The notes: generated by a model not told the origin, from the letters alone. 64,000 nt of DNA from Gemmata massiliana (GCF_901538265.1 NZ_LR593886.1:4485738-4549737), one strand, 5' to 3'. Positions 17,756-26,900 are shown, counted from the stretch's first letter. Numbers and translations are program-made.

Positions 17756-19195
17756 ATGCGCTTGCTTTCCCTACTCGCTCTTCTCACATTCCCCGGGCTC
17801 GCGCTTGCACAAAAAGACGCAGCCATCAAATCCGCCGGGACACACGCGGACGCAAACTGGCCCGCGGCACTGAAAATCTGGAACTGGGCGGAGCCGGGCT
17901 ACCAGGAAAAGAAATCCGCCGAGGAACTCGCCGCGATCGCGGAAAAGGCGGGGTTCAAAGTGACAAAGGGCGTCGCGAAGATTCCCACCGCGTTCACCGC
18001 GGAATTCGGGAGCGGGAAGCCGGTGATCGGCATCTTGGGCGAGTTCGACGCGCTGCCGGAGTTGTCGCAGGAAGCAGTACCGTTCCGTAGCCCGCGCAAG
18101 GACGGTAACGGGTACGGCCACGCTTGCGGGCACCACCTGTTCGGCACTGCGTCGCTCTCCGCGAGCATCGCGATCGCGGAACAAATTAAAGCCGGCAAGC
18201 TGAAAGGAACGATCCGCTTCTACATGTGCCCGGCGGAGGAGGGCGGGGCCGCGAAAGTATTCATGACGCGAGCCGGGCTATTCGACGACTGCGACACCGT
18301 GCTCCACTGGCACCCGGGGGCGCGGAACAGCGCCGGGGACGCGAGCTGTCTCGCGCGGATCGCGGTGAAGTTCCGGTTCCACGGCACCCCGGCGCACGCG
18401 GCCGGTTCCCCGGAAAAGGGCCGCAGCGCGCTCGACGCACTGGTGCTCACGATGCACGGCGTTGAGTTGCTGCGCGAGCACACGCCGGACGGTACGCGCC
18501 TGCACCACACGGTCACGTCGGGCGGCGGGGCCGCGAACGTGGTGCCGGAGTTCGCCGAGGGATTCTTCTATGTGCGTCACCCGAAAGCGGACGTGGTGCA
18601 GAAGCTCTACCCGCGTGTGTTGAAGTGCGCGCAAGCCGGCGCGCTGGCCACGGAAACGAAACTCGAAGTCGCGTACCTCGGCGGCACAATGGATATCCTG
18701 CCCAACGACACGCTCGCGCAGGTCGCGAAGAAGAATCTGACCGCGCTGAACGACCTCAAATACGACGACACCGAAACGAAGTTCGCCCTCCGGTTGAGGG
18801 AAACGTTCCCCGATAAGGCACCACCGCTGGACGAAATCGAGCGCGTGTTCGATGTGTCCGGTAAGTCGAGCGGGGGAAGTACCGACGTGGGCGACGTATC
18901 GTGGGTGGTTCCGGTAGTCGGGTTCGGCACCGCGTGCTGGGTGCCGGGCACGCCCGGGCACTCGTGGCAGGCGGTCGCGTGCGGCGGAACGACGATCGCG
19001 AAGAAGGGCATGAACCTCGCCGCGCGCACACTCGCCGCAACCGCTTACGACCTGTTCACCGATGCCGATCTACGTGTGGCGGCCAAAGCCGAACTCACGA
19101 AGCGACTCGACGGCCGAAAGTACACCGCGATGCTGGAGAAGGACCAACCGCCGCCGCTCGACTACCGCGACTCCAAGCGCAAGAGCGGCGAATAA
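17756..19195 (+). CDS. Exported M20-family amidohydrolase (AbgB-like)
   Basis: 479 residues; ATG 17756 starts a signal peptide (MRLLSLLALLTFPGLALAQ). M20 metallopeptidases hydrolyse amide bonds using two zinc ions. Visible: the GEFDALPEL segment, GHACGHHLFG (metal ligands), the CPAEEGG motif with catalytic Glu, a HWHPG segment, and the dimerisation domain FHGTPAHAAGSPEKGRSAL. The pattern and length fit the AbgB (p-aminobenzoyl-glutamate hydrolase subunit B) subgroup, though that protein is cytoplasmic and this one appears exported. The substrate is unknown. It is followed by a long inverted repeat. Confidence 0.9.
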   Translation: MRLLSLLALLTFPGLALAQKDAAIKSAGTHADANWPAALKIWNWAEPGYQEKKSAEELAAIAEKAGFKVTKGVAKIPTAFTAEFGSGKPVIGILGEFDALPELSQEAVPFRSPRKDGNGYGHACGHHLFGTASLSASIAIAEQIKAGKLKGTIRFYMCPAEEGGAAKVFMTRAGLFDDCDTVLHWHPGARNSAGDASCLARIAVKFRFHGTPAHAAGSPEKGRSALDALVLTMHGVELLREHTPDGTRLHHTVTSGGGAANVVPEFAEGFFYVRHPKADVVQKLYPRVLKCAQAGALATETKLEVAYLGGTMDILPNDTLAQVAKKNLTALNDLKYDDTETKFALRLRETFPDKAPPLDEIERVFDVSGKSSGGSTDVGDVSWVVPVVGFGTACWVPGTPGHSWQAVACGGTTIAKKGMNLAARTLAATAYDLFTDADLRVAAKAELTKRLDGRKYTAMLEKDQPPPLDYRDSKRKSGE

Positions 19196-19579
19196 TCGCT
19201 CTCAATAAACGACCGAGCACTTCCGTCCGCGAACTAATCGCTTTCGATGTGCGGTCACTGATAACGACCTGGGTTGGTATCGGTGACCGCACATCGAAAG
19301 CCGTGATCCGCAACTCCTTCACCACAACCTCTTCCCGTCACTCAAGTCCGAACAACCTCATGTGCACAGGAATTCACGCGCCGACGGACGTGGCTGATAG
19401 GGTGCGTGGCTGACTCCAACAACACAAACGGCAATCGTAGTGACTTGGAAGGTCCGGCCTCTTCGCGATCATTCCATTTTCGGCCCACTTCGTCTCTTGC
19501 TCTCGGATCGGCGCCGGGCGAGAATTGTTTGCGCTGGTGCCCTCCTCACCCTCCCCACCGCATCACATCGGAGACTCAC
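19196..19579. other. Intergenic region holding a long inverted repeat and the DUF1501 leader
   Basis: 384 bases between the M20 gene and the DUF1501 gene. A 62-base perfect-arm hairpin occupies 19240-19301. The rest shows no gene; the frame of the next gene stays open back to 19406, but its ribosome site and Tat signal point to the start at 19580. Confidence 0.5.
19240..19301. repeat. Long inverted repeat with perfect 19-bp arms
   Basis: Left arm 19240-19258 and right arm 19283-19301 are exact reverse complements; the 24-base centre can pair further (TGAT/ATCG, ACC/GGT). It lies 44 bases after the M20 stop. It could be a terminator, an RNA-stabilising element or a dispersed palindromic repeat. 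No T-tract follows on either strand. Confidence 0.75.
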
Positions 19580-20869
19580 ATGCTGAACGTCTTCGGCGCC
19601 CCGCGCGGCCGCTTGTCGCGGCGCGACGCACTTCACGTCGGCGCGCTCGGGTTCGGCGGCCTCTCGCTCGCGGATCTCTTCCGACAGCGCGCGAGTGCGG
19701 CTCCTGGCACCGAGAGCAAAACGCGCGCGAAGTCCGTCATCATGGTCTGGCTGCGCGGCGGGGCCTCGCACATCGACAGTTACGACATGAAGCCCGATGC
19801 GCCCGCGGAGGTTCGCGGGGAGTTCCGCCCGATCAACACGAACGTGACCGGCGTCCAGGTGTGCGAGCACCTGCCGCTACACGCGAAGATGATGGACAAG
19901 CTCGCGGTGATCCGCGGCATCAAATCCGTGGACATCGGCGACCACACACCGCACTACATCCTCACCGGGTTCCCGGACCGCGGAAAACGCCCCGTCATCG
20001 GCTCGGTCGTGAGCTACCTGAAGCCCCGGACGGACGGGCTGCCGCCCTATGTGAGTCTCATGTACAAGTCGCCCGGGTTGTACGACAACGAAGGCCCGAC
20101 GTATTGCGGCCCCGCGCACCGCCCGTTCGTGCCGAAGAAAGAGGGACTGGCGAACCTGAGCCTCGAAAAGAGCGTCTCTCAAGAGCGGCTTAGCACGCGC
20201 AAAGAACTGCTCCGCACGTTCGACACGCTCAACCGCGATCTCGATTCGTCCGGCGGCATGAAGAGCATGGACGCCTACACGCAGCGCGCGATGGAAATGA
20301 TCGCGTCACCGAAGGTGCGGCAGGCGTTCGATGTATCCAAGGAATCGCCCGAAACGCACGCGCGATACGGCAAATACTGCGAAACGTTCCTGACGGCCCG
20401 GCGCCTGGTCGAAGCGGGCGTATCGGTGGTAACCACAAAGGTCGGCGACTGGGACACGCACGAGAAAAACTTCGTCGACCACAAGGACCAGCTCCCGCAA
20501 CTCGATAAGGGCCTCTACGCGCTCGTAACGGACCTGCACGAACGCGGGTTGGACAAGGACGTTGCGGTGGTAGTGTGGGGCGAGTTCGGGCGCGCCCCGA
20601 AGGTCTCGCGCGGCGACGGGCGCGACCACTGGCCGGACGCGGGCGCGGCCGTGATCGCGGGCGGCGGGTTCAAGGTCGGTCAGGTGATCGGCGCGACCGA
20701 TGCCCACGGGAGCCGGTCAAAGGGCACCCCGTACACACCGAGCAACGTGCTTGCGACGCTGTACCAGCACCTCGGGATCGACCCCGAAACGACGATCCCG
20801 GACCACACGAAACGCCCCATGTACGTACTCGACGACCGCGCGACCGTGCGCGAACTCGACGCGAGCTGA
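19580..20869 (+). CDS. DUF1501 domain protein with Tat signal
   Basis: 429 residues from ATG 19580 (GGAG 7 bases upstream; MLNVFGAPRGRLSRRDALHV). The SRRDALHVGALGFGGLSLAD segment is a typical Tat signal of this family. DUF1501 proteins belong to the alkaline phosphatase/sulfatase-like fold; visible motifs are MVWLRGGASHIDSYDMKPD, GDHTPHYILTG, KVGDWDTHEKNF, VVVWGEFGRAPK and GRDHWPDAG. They are exported and their substrates are unknown. Usually they are paired with a DUF1549/DUF1553 cytochrome protein; here no such partner is adjacent, unlike the second copy at 53492. The gene ends at a hairpin shared with the convergent lipoprotein. Confidence 0.92.
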   Translation: MLNVFGAPRGRLSRRDALHVGALGFGGLSLADLFRQRASAAPGTESKTRAKSVIMVWLRGGASHIDSYDMKPDAPAEVRGEFRPINTNVTGVQVCEHLPLHAKMMDKLAVIRGIKSVDIGDHTPHYILTGFPDRGKRPVIGSVVSYLKPRTDGLPPYVSLMYKSPGLYDNEGPTYCGPAHRPFVPKKEGLANLSLEKSVSQERLSTRKELLRTFDTLNRDLDSSGGMKSMDAYTQRAMEMIASPKVRQAFDVSKESPETHARYGKYCETFLTARRLVEAGVSVVTTKVGDWDTHEKNFVDHKDQLPQLDKGLYALVTDLHERGLDKDVAVVVWGEFGRAPKVSRGDGRDHWPDAGAAVIAGGGFKVGQVIGATDAHGSRSKGTPYTPSNVLATLYQHLGIDPETTIPDHTKRPMYVLDDRATVRELDAS

Positions 20870-20877
20870 ACGAAAAA

Positions 20878-20898
20878 CGGCGGGCTTGATGCCCGCCG
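20878..20898 (-). terminator. Terminator of the pseudopilin-lipoprotein pair
   Basis: Stem CGGCGGGC / GCCCGCCG with a 5-base loop. On the minus strand it is followed by TTTTTCGTTC, and it lies 6 bases past the lipoprotein stop. It may also stop the converging DUF1501 transcript. Confidence 0.85.
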
Positions 20899-20904
20899 CG
20901 TCGG

Positions 20905-21066
20905 TTACTTTGCTGCCGGTTTCGCCGGTGGTCCCGTGGGGCCGGCCGGCTTGGGTGGCGGGTTGTTCAGGTCCGCCGGCTTCGTGATCGGATCGCGCTC
21001 GCACCCGGCTAGAGCGGCGACGAGGGCCGTCAAGCACGCCAGCCGGACAAAGATGTTACGGTTCAT
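20905..21066 (-). CDS. 53-residue Pro-rich lipoprotein
   Basis: A small gene of 54 codons with ATG at 21066, GAGGAG 6 bases upstream, and a TAA stop. The product begins MNRNIFVRLACLTALVAALA followed by GC, a clear lipoprotein signal with lipobox LAGC. The mature part is about 33 residues, Pro/Lys-rich (NNPPPKPAGPTGPPAKPAAK). It starts 23 bases after the stop of the DUF1559 pseudopilin and both share the downstream terminator, so they form a two-gene operon. No domain is recognisable; it may be a companion of the pilin-like protein. Confidence 0.8.
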   Translation of the reverse strand: MNRNIFVRLACLTALVAALAGCERDPITKPADLNNPPPKPAGPTGPPAKPAAK

Positions 21067-21089
21067 GTAGTTCTCCTCATTTTGGTGTG

Positions 21090-22109
21090 TTACTGGCCAC
21101 CCATCGCGTCGAAGTTGACCGGTACTCCGTCCGACGTGCCGCCCGCGTACACCGCGTTCTTCCAGGCGTCCGTGTACCAGCCCGCGTACCAGTCCTTACC
21201 CATCTTGCGGACCGAGCGCACCGACCCGTCGCCGTAGGAGAACTGAGCGACCCCGGTGTGCCGGCTGCCGAACGACGACCAACCCGAAGGACCGGGATCG
21301 GTAACGCCGTACAGGAAGGTGAACGTCCCCGCCCCCATCCACGACAGGCGCTCGTTACCGGCGGTGCCGACGGTTTCACCGAACAGGATGGTCTGGGAGG
21401 TGCCGTCCGGGAACGTGGCCAACTTTTGCTTCGTGTTCAACCCGAACGGTCCCATCAGCGACCGCCAAGAGACGGTCGTGGACCCGTAACCGGGACCGTT
21501 CCCGTCGGACATGCCGTTTCCGCCGGCAGAAGCGACGTAATTCGTTACGCCCGGGTTTCCGCCGGCCGCGGTGAACGTCGGCAGGCCGGTCCAGTTGTAA
21601 TTGATGAAGTACCCGGGGCCGGGCACGCAGATCGCCGTGGTCGCCGCGATCCAGTACGGCATGTTGGCCGAGGGGTTGTCCGAAGGGCACTCGAACATGG
21701 TCACGCGGTTGAGCGACACCTTCAAAGTGGTGGCGTCATTGGTCCACAGATTGGTGATTGCAGGCGCCCCACCGCCGGCATCTGCCGGGGACGCGGTGGG
21801 TACAATCAGCAGCGCGGGGGTGATCTGCCGGTAGATGTTGTCCTGCTCGATGAACGGCAGGAGGTAGGTCAGCGTCCCGATGCCGCTCGCCGTGTTCGTC
21901 CCGGGCGGCAGGTTGTTGTAGGCGCTCTCGTAATTGTGAGCGGCGAGGCCCATCTGCTTGAGATTGTTCTGGCACTTCATCCGAGCCGCGGCCTCGCGCA
22001 CCTTCTGCACCGCGGGCAATAGGAGGCCGATCAAAATTGCGATAATCGCAATGACAACCAGGAGTTCGATCAGCGTGAACCCTCTGGCCTTTCGGGTCGG
22101 CGCGTTCAT
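21090..22109 (-). CDS. DUF1559 type IV pilin-like protein
   Basis: 339 residues from ATG at 22109 (GGAG upstream); a TTG at 22148 is in frame but unlikely. The N-terminus carries a prepilin signal with cleavage site before [18 protein letters not shown], then the conserved [19 protein letters not shown] segment, marking the large planctomycete DUF1559 family. The C-terminus has the H-x9-DG motif ([15 protein letters not shown]). These are predicted surface or pseudopilus-type proteins, processed by a prepilin peptidase; their role is not established. It lies upstream of a small lipoprotein gene in the same operon. Confidence 0.93.
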   Translation of the reverse strand: MNAPTRKARGFTLIELLVVIAIIAILIGLLLPAVQKVREAAARMKCQNNLKQMGLAAHNYESAYNNLPPGTNTASGIGTLTYLLPFIEQDNIYRQITPALLIVPTASPADAGGGAPAITNLWTNDATTLKVSLNRVTMFECPSDNPSANMPYWIAATTAICVPGPGYFINYNWTGLPTFTAAGGNPGVTNYVASAGGNGMSDGNGPGYGSTTVSWRSLMGPFGLNTKQKLATFPDGTSQTILFGETVGTAGNERLSWMGAGTFTFLYGVTDPGPSGWSSFGSRHTGVAQFSYGDGSVRSVRKMGKDWYAGWYTDAWKNAVYAGGTSDGVPVNFDAMGGQ

Positions 22110-22998
22110 GAAAATCACTCCGTCGCAAGAATAAAAGCAATAACACAATCAAACAGGAGAATTTTGCCGCGGAGAGGTGGGCGTTTCGTCTCGTGAGGCC
22201 CGCAAGGGAGGCGTGGCGGGCAGCAGGTCGGGTCGCGCAGAAACAAAAGCGTTCGTGAGACCCCGTTAGCAGGTACACGGCAGCAGTTTTTTACAGGAGG
22301 GAAGTATACTTTATGAGTAAACCTTGAATCTTGACCGGGCGCCGATCCAGAACTACATTTTGCGCACAACCGCGACGGAGTCCGCGGTCAACTGCCCTCG
22401 AATCGAGTGAGGTAACGGTGCTAGGCACCGCAGGTCCGAGTTAAGTTCTGCGCCTTATTCCGCACTTCAACTGGCGGCTCGCCCGCGCCGCGTATCCGGC
22501 CCAACGAAGAAACATTTCCAGAAACGCCCGGAGTCGCTTGTAATATTTTGTACACTACTATACAATCTGGAAATCGCGTTCTGTCCGGTGATCGGTGCTG
22601 AGATAGGAAGATGCGAATTGCGCGATCCGTGCGGTCGTCACGACAGGCAAACGAGCCGCTTCGGTGGAATCAGTTACGCTGCGGAAGCGAACCGATCAGT
22701 TTTCGACCCGAAATCGCGAGATTGTTAGCATTTGTCAGCGTCTGCGGCGAGGTCGCAAAAACGAATTCGTCGCGTTAAATCATCGGCCGATAAAAACTTG
22801 TGGCGAATCAATTTGTATTTCGGCGGCCCAAAGGCCCGGCTCGGCAAAATGTGAGCCTTTATTAGCAAAGCCCTCACGGCGGCTCCACCAACGTTGACCG
22901 GGGAGCGCACGCGGGGTAGCGTTACGGCACCCAAACAAGTACCAAGTTCGCCCAGGCCCGACGCGGTGCGGCCGGCACCGCGATTCAAGGACGCAGCG
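22110..22998. other. Long intergenic region between divergent pseudopilin and kinase genes
   Basis: 889 bases without a supported gene; it must hold the promoters of both divergent genes. Parts near 22280-22320 and 22530-22570 are AT-rich. Small features are a 6-bp perfect hairpin CGGTGC/GCACCG at 22416-22430 and a TTGTA/TACAA inverted pair at 22548-22565. Neither is strong enough to name. The kinase frame stays open to 22894 but lacks a credible start there. Confidence 0.5.
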
Positions 22999-24807
22999 AT
23001 GACCGACCCACTGGCCACCGGCGACTGGTCGGCGCCCACGCGGGCGGACCCGGAGCGCCCCGTCGTTCCCGGCTACGAGATCCACAGCGAACTCGGGCGC
23101 GGCGGGATGGGTGTCGTTTACAAGGCCCGGCAGGAGAAACACGACCGGTTCGTGGCCCTCAAACTCCTACGTGACGGCGCGCTCGCCGGGCCAAAGGACC
23201 GCGCCCGCTTCCGGGCCGAGGCAGAAGCGGCCTCGCGCCTCCAGCACCCGAACGTCGTCGCGGTCCACGAGGTCGGCACGTACAGCGGGCTGCCGTACTT
23301 CGCGATGGAACTCGTTGAGGGCGGAAACCTGGACCAACACCTGCGCGGGCAACCACAACCCGCGCCCCGGGCCGCCGAACTGATCCGCACACTCGCGACG
23401 GCCATTCAACACGCACACGATTTCCAGATCGTTCACCGCGACCTGAAGCCGAGCAACATTCTCCTGAGCGCGGACCCGACCACCGGCGACGCGCCGCTCG
23501 TTCCGAAGGTGTCCGATTTCGGCCTCGCAAAGCGGCTCGACAGCGACAGCACCGTGCTGACTCAAGACGGGGCCGTTCTGGGCACCGCGAGCTACATGGC
23601 GCCCGAACAAGCGGCCGGTCGCGTGCGCGAAATCGGCCCCGCGGTGGATATTTACGCCCTCGGTGCGGTGCTCTACGAACTGCTCACGGGCCAACCGCCG
23701 TTCCGCGGGGAGACGTGGAACGAAACCGTCGATCAGGTGCTCTACGACGAACCGGTCGCGCCCTCGCGCTTGCGCGCGGACGTGCCGCGTGAACTGGAAA
23801 CGATCTGCCTCAAGTGCCTCGAAAAAGACCCGACTAGGCGATATGCCACGGCGGACGCCCTTGCGAGCGACCTGGGCCGGTTCCTACGGGGGGCACCGGT
23901 GGTCGCAGTTCCCATTAACGAAGCGGAGCGTCTCGCGCGGTTCGCGGCCCGGGACGGGTTCCAGATCGTCGGCGAGATCGGGCGCGGGCCGCGGAGCGTC
24001 GTGTACCGCGCTCAGTTCGGCCCCGCGAAACAAGTCGTCGCGTTGAAAGTCTTTGCGCCCGGCGTGTGTTCGCGCGAAGAGTGGGACGCCCGAACCGCAC
24101 GCGGGGGGCAACAAGCCGCGGCGCTGTCGCACCCGCAGGTCGTGCTCGTTCACCGGACCGGGTGGTGGGACGGCGCCCCGTTCGCGGTGATGGACCTCGT
24201 CCCGCACGGGAATCTGACGACCCTGCGCGGCGAAAAACGGTACCCGTTACGCGACGCCCTGCACCTCGTCGCCCAGTTAACGGAAATCGTCTGCTACTTG
24301 CACCGCCAGGGCATCGTTCACGGCAACCTGAAGCCCACGAACGTGTTACTCGCGGCCGACGGCATTCCCCGCGTCGCGGACTTTCAGCCGACGGCCGGGC
24401 TGAACTCTGCTCTCACGTTCGTGGACGATCAAGACGTACCAGGCGTCGCGTATCTGGCGCCCGAGTTACTCGAACCGAGGGCCGAGGCCCGGCTCCACAC
24501 GGACGTTTACGGGTTGGGTGCCATCCTGTACGAACTCCTGACGAATCGCCCCGTCGCGAGCGGCTCCACGGCCATCGAAACGCGCGATACTATCCGTAGC
24601 CAGGAACCCACACCGCCGTCGAGCTTCAATCCCGAAGTGACGCCCGGGGTCGAGCAAGTCTGTATGCGGTGCTTGCGAAAAGACCCGTGGCGCCGGTACC
24701 CGCGGGCTTACGACTTACTCTTGAGGCTGCGGCAGTTACACGACGATCCGAACACCCCGGTCGAACCGTGGGGGCTCCGCCGTAGACAGGGACACGGGGA
24801 TAGTTGA
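22999..24807 (+). CDS. Tandem Ser/Thr kinase plus pseudokinase protein
   Basis: 602 residues from ATG 22999 (AAGGA 7 bases upstream). Kinase 1 (about 25-297) has every catalytic element of Hanks-type kinases: glycine loop GRGGMGVVY, Lys55 in VALKLL, HRDLKPSN (Asp148), DFG (173-175), and SYMAPEQ. Kinase 2 (about 321-582) keeps a loop GRGPRSVVYRA, Lys350 in VALKVF, and the later YLAPEL and TDVYGLGAILYELL, but has HGNLKPTN (441-448) in place of HRD and DFQ (461-463) in place of DFG. It lacks the catalytic Asp and is predicted inactive. No membrane segment is seen, so it is probably cytosolic. The second domain may bind ATP or act as a scaffold or regulator. Confidence 0.92.
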   Translation: MTDPLATGDWSAPTRADPERPVVPGYEIHSELGRGGMGVVYKARQEKHDRFVALKLLRDGALAGPKDRARFRAEAEAASRLQHPNVVAVHEVGTYSGLPYFAMELVEGGNLDQHLRGQPQPAPRAAELIRTLATAIQHAHDFQIVHRDLKPSNILLSADPTTGDAPLVPKVSDFGLAKRLDSDSTVLTQDGAVLGTASYMAPEQAAGRVREIGPAVDIYALGAVLYELLTGQPPFRGETWNETVDQVLYDEPVAPSRLRADVPRELETICLKCLEKDPTRRYATADALASDLGRFLRGAPVVAVPINEAERLARFAARDGFQIVGEIGRGPRSVVYRAQFGPAKQVVALKVFAPGVCSREEWDARTARGGQQAAALSHPQVVLVHRTGWWDGAPFAVMDLVPHGNLTTLRGEKRYPLRDALHLVAQLTEIVCYLHRQGIVHGNLKPTNVLLAADGIPRVADFQPTAGLNSALTFVDDQDVPGVAYLAPELLEPRAEARLHTDVYGLGAILYELLTNRPVASGSTAIETRDTIRSQEPTPPSSFNPEVTPGVEQVCMRCLRKDPWRRYPRAYDLLLRLRQLHDDPNTPVEPWGLRRRQGHGDS

Positions 24808-24846
24808 CAATCGCGGCATTGAACGTCTTCTTGTCGTCCGCGATTG
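24808..24846 (+). terminator. Hairpin after the kinase-pseudokinase gene
   Basis: Perfect 9-bp arms CAATCGCGG / CCGCGATTG with a 21-base loop, starting right after the stop codon. There is no T-tract, so termination is only probable. Confidence 0.45.
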
Positions 24847-24874
24847 ACCGAAATCAACCCAACCTCGGAGCCCC

Positions 24875-25675
24875 ATGCGCCCCAACTTCGAGCCGTTCGC
24901 GTTGTGTCTGGTGTTTCCAGTATTAACCGGGTGCGGGTGCAGCGCAGATCAGCCACCCGCAGTAGTTCTGGCCAACCCCCCGAACGTGATTTCGTTTTCG
25001 TCGGTCAGTGTACCGTCCAACCCGAGCCAAGTTCGCGCCGCAGACTATAGCATCCTGTTTGTTGGTAACAGCCACACGTCCGGCCACAACTTGCCGGGGT
25101 TGGTCAGCGAGATGATCCGGTTCCGCAAGCCCGGCAAAACGACCTATGCGCACGTGCTCAGCGTCGGGTTCCTCGAAGACGTGGAGCACAACCCGACTTA
25201 CCGCGAGGAGATCGAATCGCGCCCGTGGAAGTTCGTCGTGCTCCAGGCGCAGAAAATCAGCACGAGCGGCAAGCACGAGTACTCGCGAAACGAGGGCATC
25301 GACCTCGCGAAACGGGCGAAAAAGCACGGCGCGAACGTGTTCTTCTTCTCGGAATGGGGACTCAAGGACAAACCCGGCGACGGCCCCCGCCAGGAGAAGG
25401 TGTACGCGGAAATGGCCCGCGCCGCGGGCGTGAACCTCGCCGGGGTCGGGCGCGCGTGGGACGTTGCACTTTCCGAGCGCCCGAACCTCACCCTGTACGA
25501 AGCGGACGGCAACCACCAGTCCCCGGTCGGCGCGTTCCTCACGGCCGCGTTTTTGTGCGGGAAAATCACCGGAGAGTGCCCCGAAACCCTCGGCACGTTC
25601 CCCGACGCGACACTGGGCGAGGCTGACCGCAAATTCCTCGCACAATGCGCGGCAAAAGCGGTTAAAATGCCATAG
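24875..25675 (+). CDS. SGNH-hydrolase-like lipoprotein
   Basis: 266 residues; ATG 24875. The signal MRPNFEPFALCLVFPVLTGC ends in a lipobox (LTGC, Cys20), so it is probably membrane-anchored outside the cytoplasm. The core starts with SILFVGNSHTSGHNLP, which resembles block I of SGNH/GDSL hydrolases with Ser66 as candidate nucleophile, and near the C-terminus DGNHQSPVGAFLTA supplies an Asp/His pair like block V. SGNH enzymes are esterases or deacetylases; the substrate here is unknown, and Asn/His substitutions in the motifs make activity uncertain. It follows the kinase gene by 67 bases including a hairpin. Confidence 0.75.
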   Translation: MRPNFEPFALCLVFPVLTGCGCSADQPPAVVLANPPNVISFSSVSVPSNPSQVRAADYSILFVGNSHTSGHNLPGLVSEMIRFRKPGKTTYAHVLSVGFLEDVEHNPTYREEIESRPWKFVVLQAQKISTSGKHEYSRNEGIDLAKRAKKHGANVFFFSEWGLKDKPGDGPRQEKVYAEMARAAGVNLAGVGRAWDVALSERPNLTLYEADGNHQSPVGAFLTAAFLCGKITGECPETLGTFPDATLGEADRKFLAQCAAKAVKMP

Positions 25676-25935
25676 CCCGACAAGGACACGTCCGCCGCGG
25701 CAACGACCGCAAGAAACACGGAACGCTGTATTTTTCAGGGTTTGCAGCTATCAAAGTGTTCCGGGCAGCACACCGGCCCAAAACCGGAAGCCAAGTATCC
25801 CGATTTTTGGATCAAAACAGAATTCGGCGCAATCGCGGTTAAATGCGGTCCCGCGGCCAGCGAACAATCTGGTATCAACGGCAGGAACCCGGTGTTCGGG
25901 ACGGCCGGCCGGCACTTTCAACGTGAGGGTCTGCG

Positions 25936-26751
25936 ATGCTCAAAAAGATGGTGATTCTGGCGGTCGTCGGCTTCGTGGCCGTCATCGCACTCAAGGGGAC
26001 AAAGGCCGTGTCCCTCCTCAAATCGGAATGGCACGCGGCCACAAAAGAGGCCGAGGACAGCATCCCGCCGGAAAAAGAAATCGCTCGCCTCAAACACGAG
26101 GTGACCCTCCTCGACAAGGACATCCGGACGCTCGTGAACCACCTCGCCAAGGAACGAGTGGAAGTGGTCGCGCTCAAAGACAAAGTCGACGACATGGTCG
26201 CGAAACAGAGCCGCGACAAAGAGATCCTCAGCGTCCGGGCGGATGCGATCAAGAAGGCCGAAGGCCAAGTGGTCTTCGGCGAACGCAAGATCAGCGTCGC
26301 CGCGGCCAAGTCGGAGTTGGAAGAGGGCGTGAAGCGGTACGGCAACAACCAGAAGTCGCTGGACGCGCACGAGTCGCTGCTCTCCAACCGCATCAAGGGG
26401 CGCGACGCCTTGGAGAAGCAGCTCGAAGCGATGAAGAATCAGAAATCCGAGCTGACCAACCAGATCGAAGCGATGGAAACCGACCTCGCGGTGCTGAAGC
26501 TCCAACAGATGGAAAGCAAGTACCAGACCGACGACAGCCGGCTGGCCAAGATCAAGGAAGACATGCAGAAGCTGAAGATGCGGGTCGAAGTGGAGCGCGA
26601 GAAGCTCAAGCTCCTGCCGGCCGCTCTCGATGAGAGCCCCGCGACCAGCAGCAACGGCAGCAAGAGCGTGGACGACATCATGGCCCCGCTGAACGCCCCG
26701 GCCAAGAAGCCGGAAACCAAGACTGACAGCAAGCTGCCGATCGTCGACTAA
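25936..26751 (+). CDS. Membrane-anchored long coiled-coil protein
   Basis: 271 residues; ATG 25936 has GAGGG 6 bases upstream. A hydrophobic N-terminal segment (MVILAVVGFVAVIALKG) is followed by about 200 residues of heptad-rich, highly charged helix (for example IARLKHEVTLLDKDIRTLV and DALEKQLEAMKNQKSELTNQ). The C-terminal 40 residues are Ser/Pro/Lys-rich and disordered. No enzyme motif is present. It could be a scaffold or a cell-envelope organiser. Similar anchored coiled-coil proteins are common in Gemmata-type genomes, but I cannot name a family. A strong terminator follows directly. Confidence 0.78.
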   Translation: MLKKMVILAVVGFVAVIALKGTKAVSLLKSEWHAATKEAEDSIPPEKEIARLKHEVTLLDKDIRTLVNHLAKERVEVVALKDKVDDMVAKQSRDKEILSVRADAIKKAEGQVVFGERKISVAAAKSELEEGVKRYGNNQKSLDAHESLLSNRIKGRDALEKQLEAMKNQKSELTNQIEAMETDLAVLKLQQMESKYQTDDSRLAKIKEDMQKLKMRVEVEREKLKLLPAALDESPATSSNGSKSVDDIMAPLNAPAKKPETKTDSKLPIVD

Positions 26752-26774
26752 CTCGAAGCGAGTGTAACAATCCG

Positions 26775-26803
26775 AACACCCCGGTCTAACCAACCGGGGT
26801 GTT
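26775..26803 (+). terminator. Strong rho-independent terminator
   Basis: Perfect 11-bp arms AACACCCCGGT / ACCGGGGTGTT with a 7-base loop, followed by TTCGTTT. It ends the coiled-coil protein gene at 26751. Confidence 0.92.
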
Positions 26804-26900
26804 TTCGTTTCTCCAAGTTGTCCAAAGAGTTACCGGTCGGGCGCCGAATGATCTGGTACACTACACACTGTTGTCCGTGTCACCCGCGCCACTTGGTCCC

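Noticed and set aside
21087..22022. 311-codon plus-strand frame opposite the pseudopilin
   Set aside because: Antisense shadow of a conserved DUF1559 gene.
22548..22565. TTGTA/TACAA inverted pair as an operator
   Set aside because: Only 5-bp arms in an AT-rich stretch; expected often by chance.
25464..26633. 389-codon plus-strand frame overlapping the SGNH-like and coiled-coil genes
   Set aside because: It crosses the end of one gene and most of another in a different frame; the sequence is Arg/Gln/Gly-rich and not protein-like.
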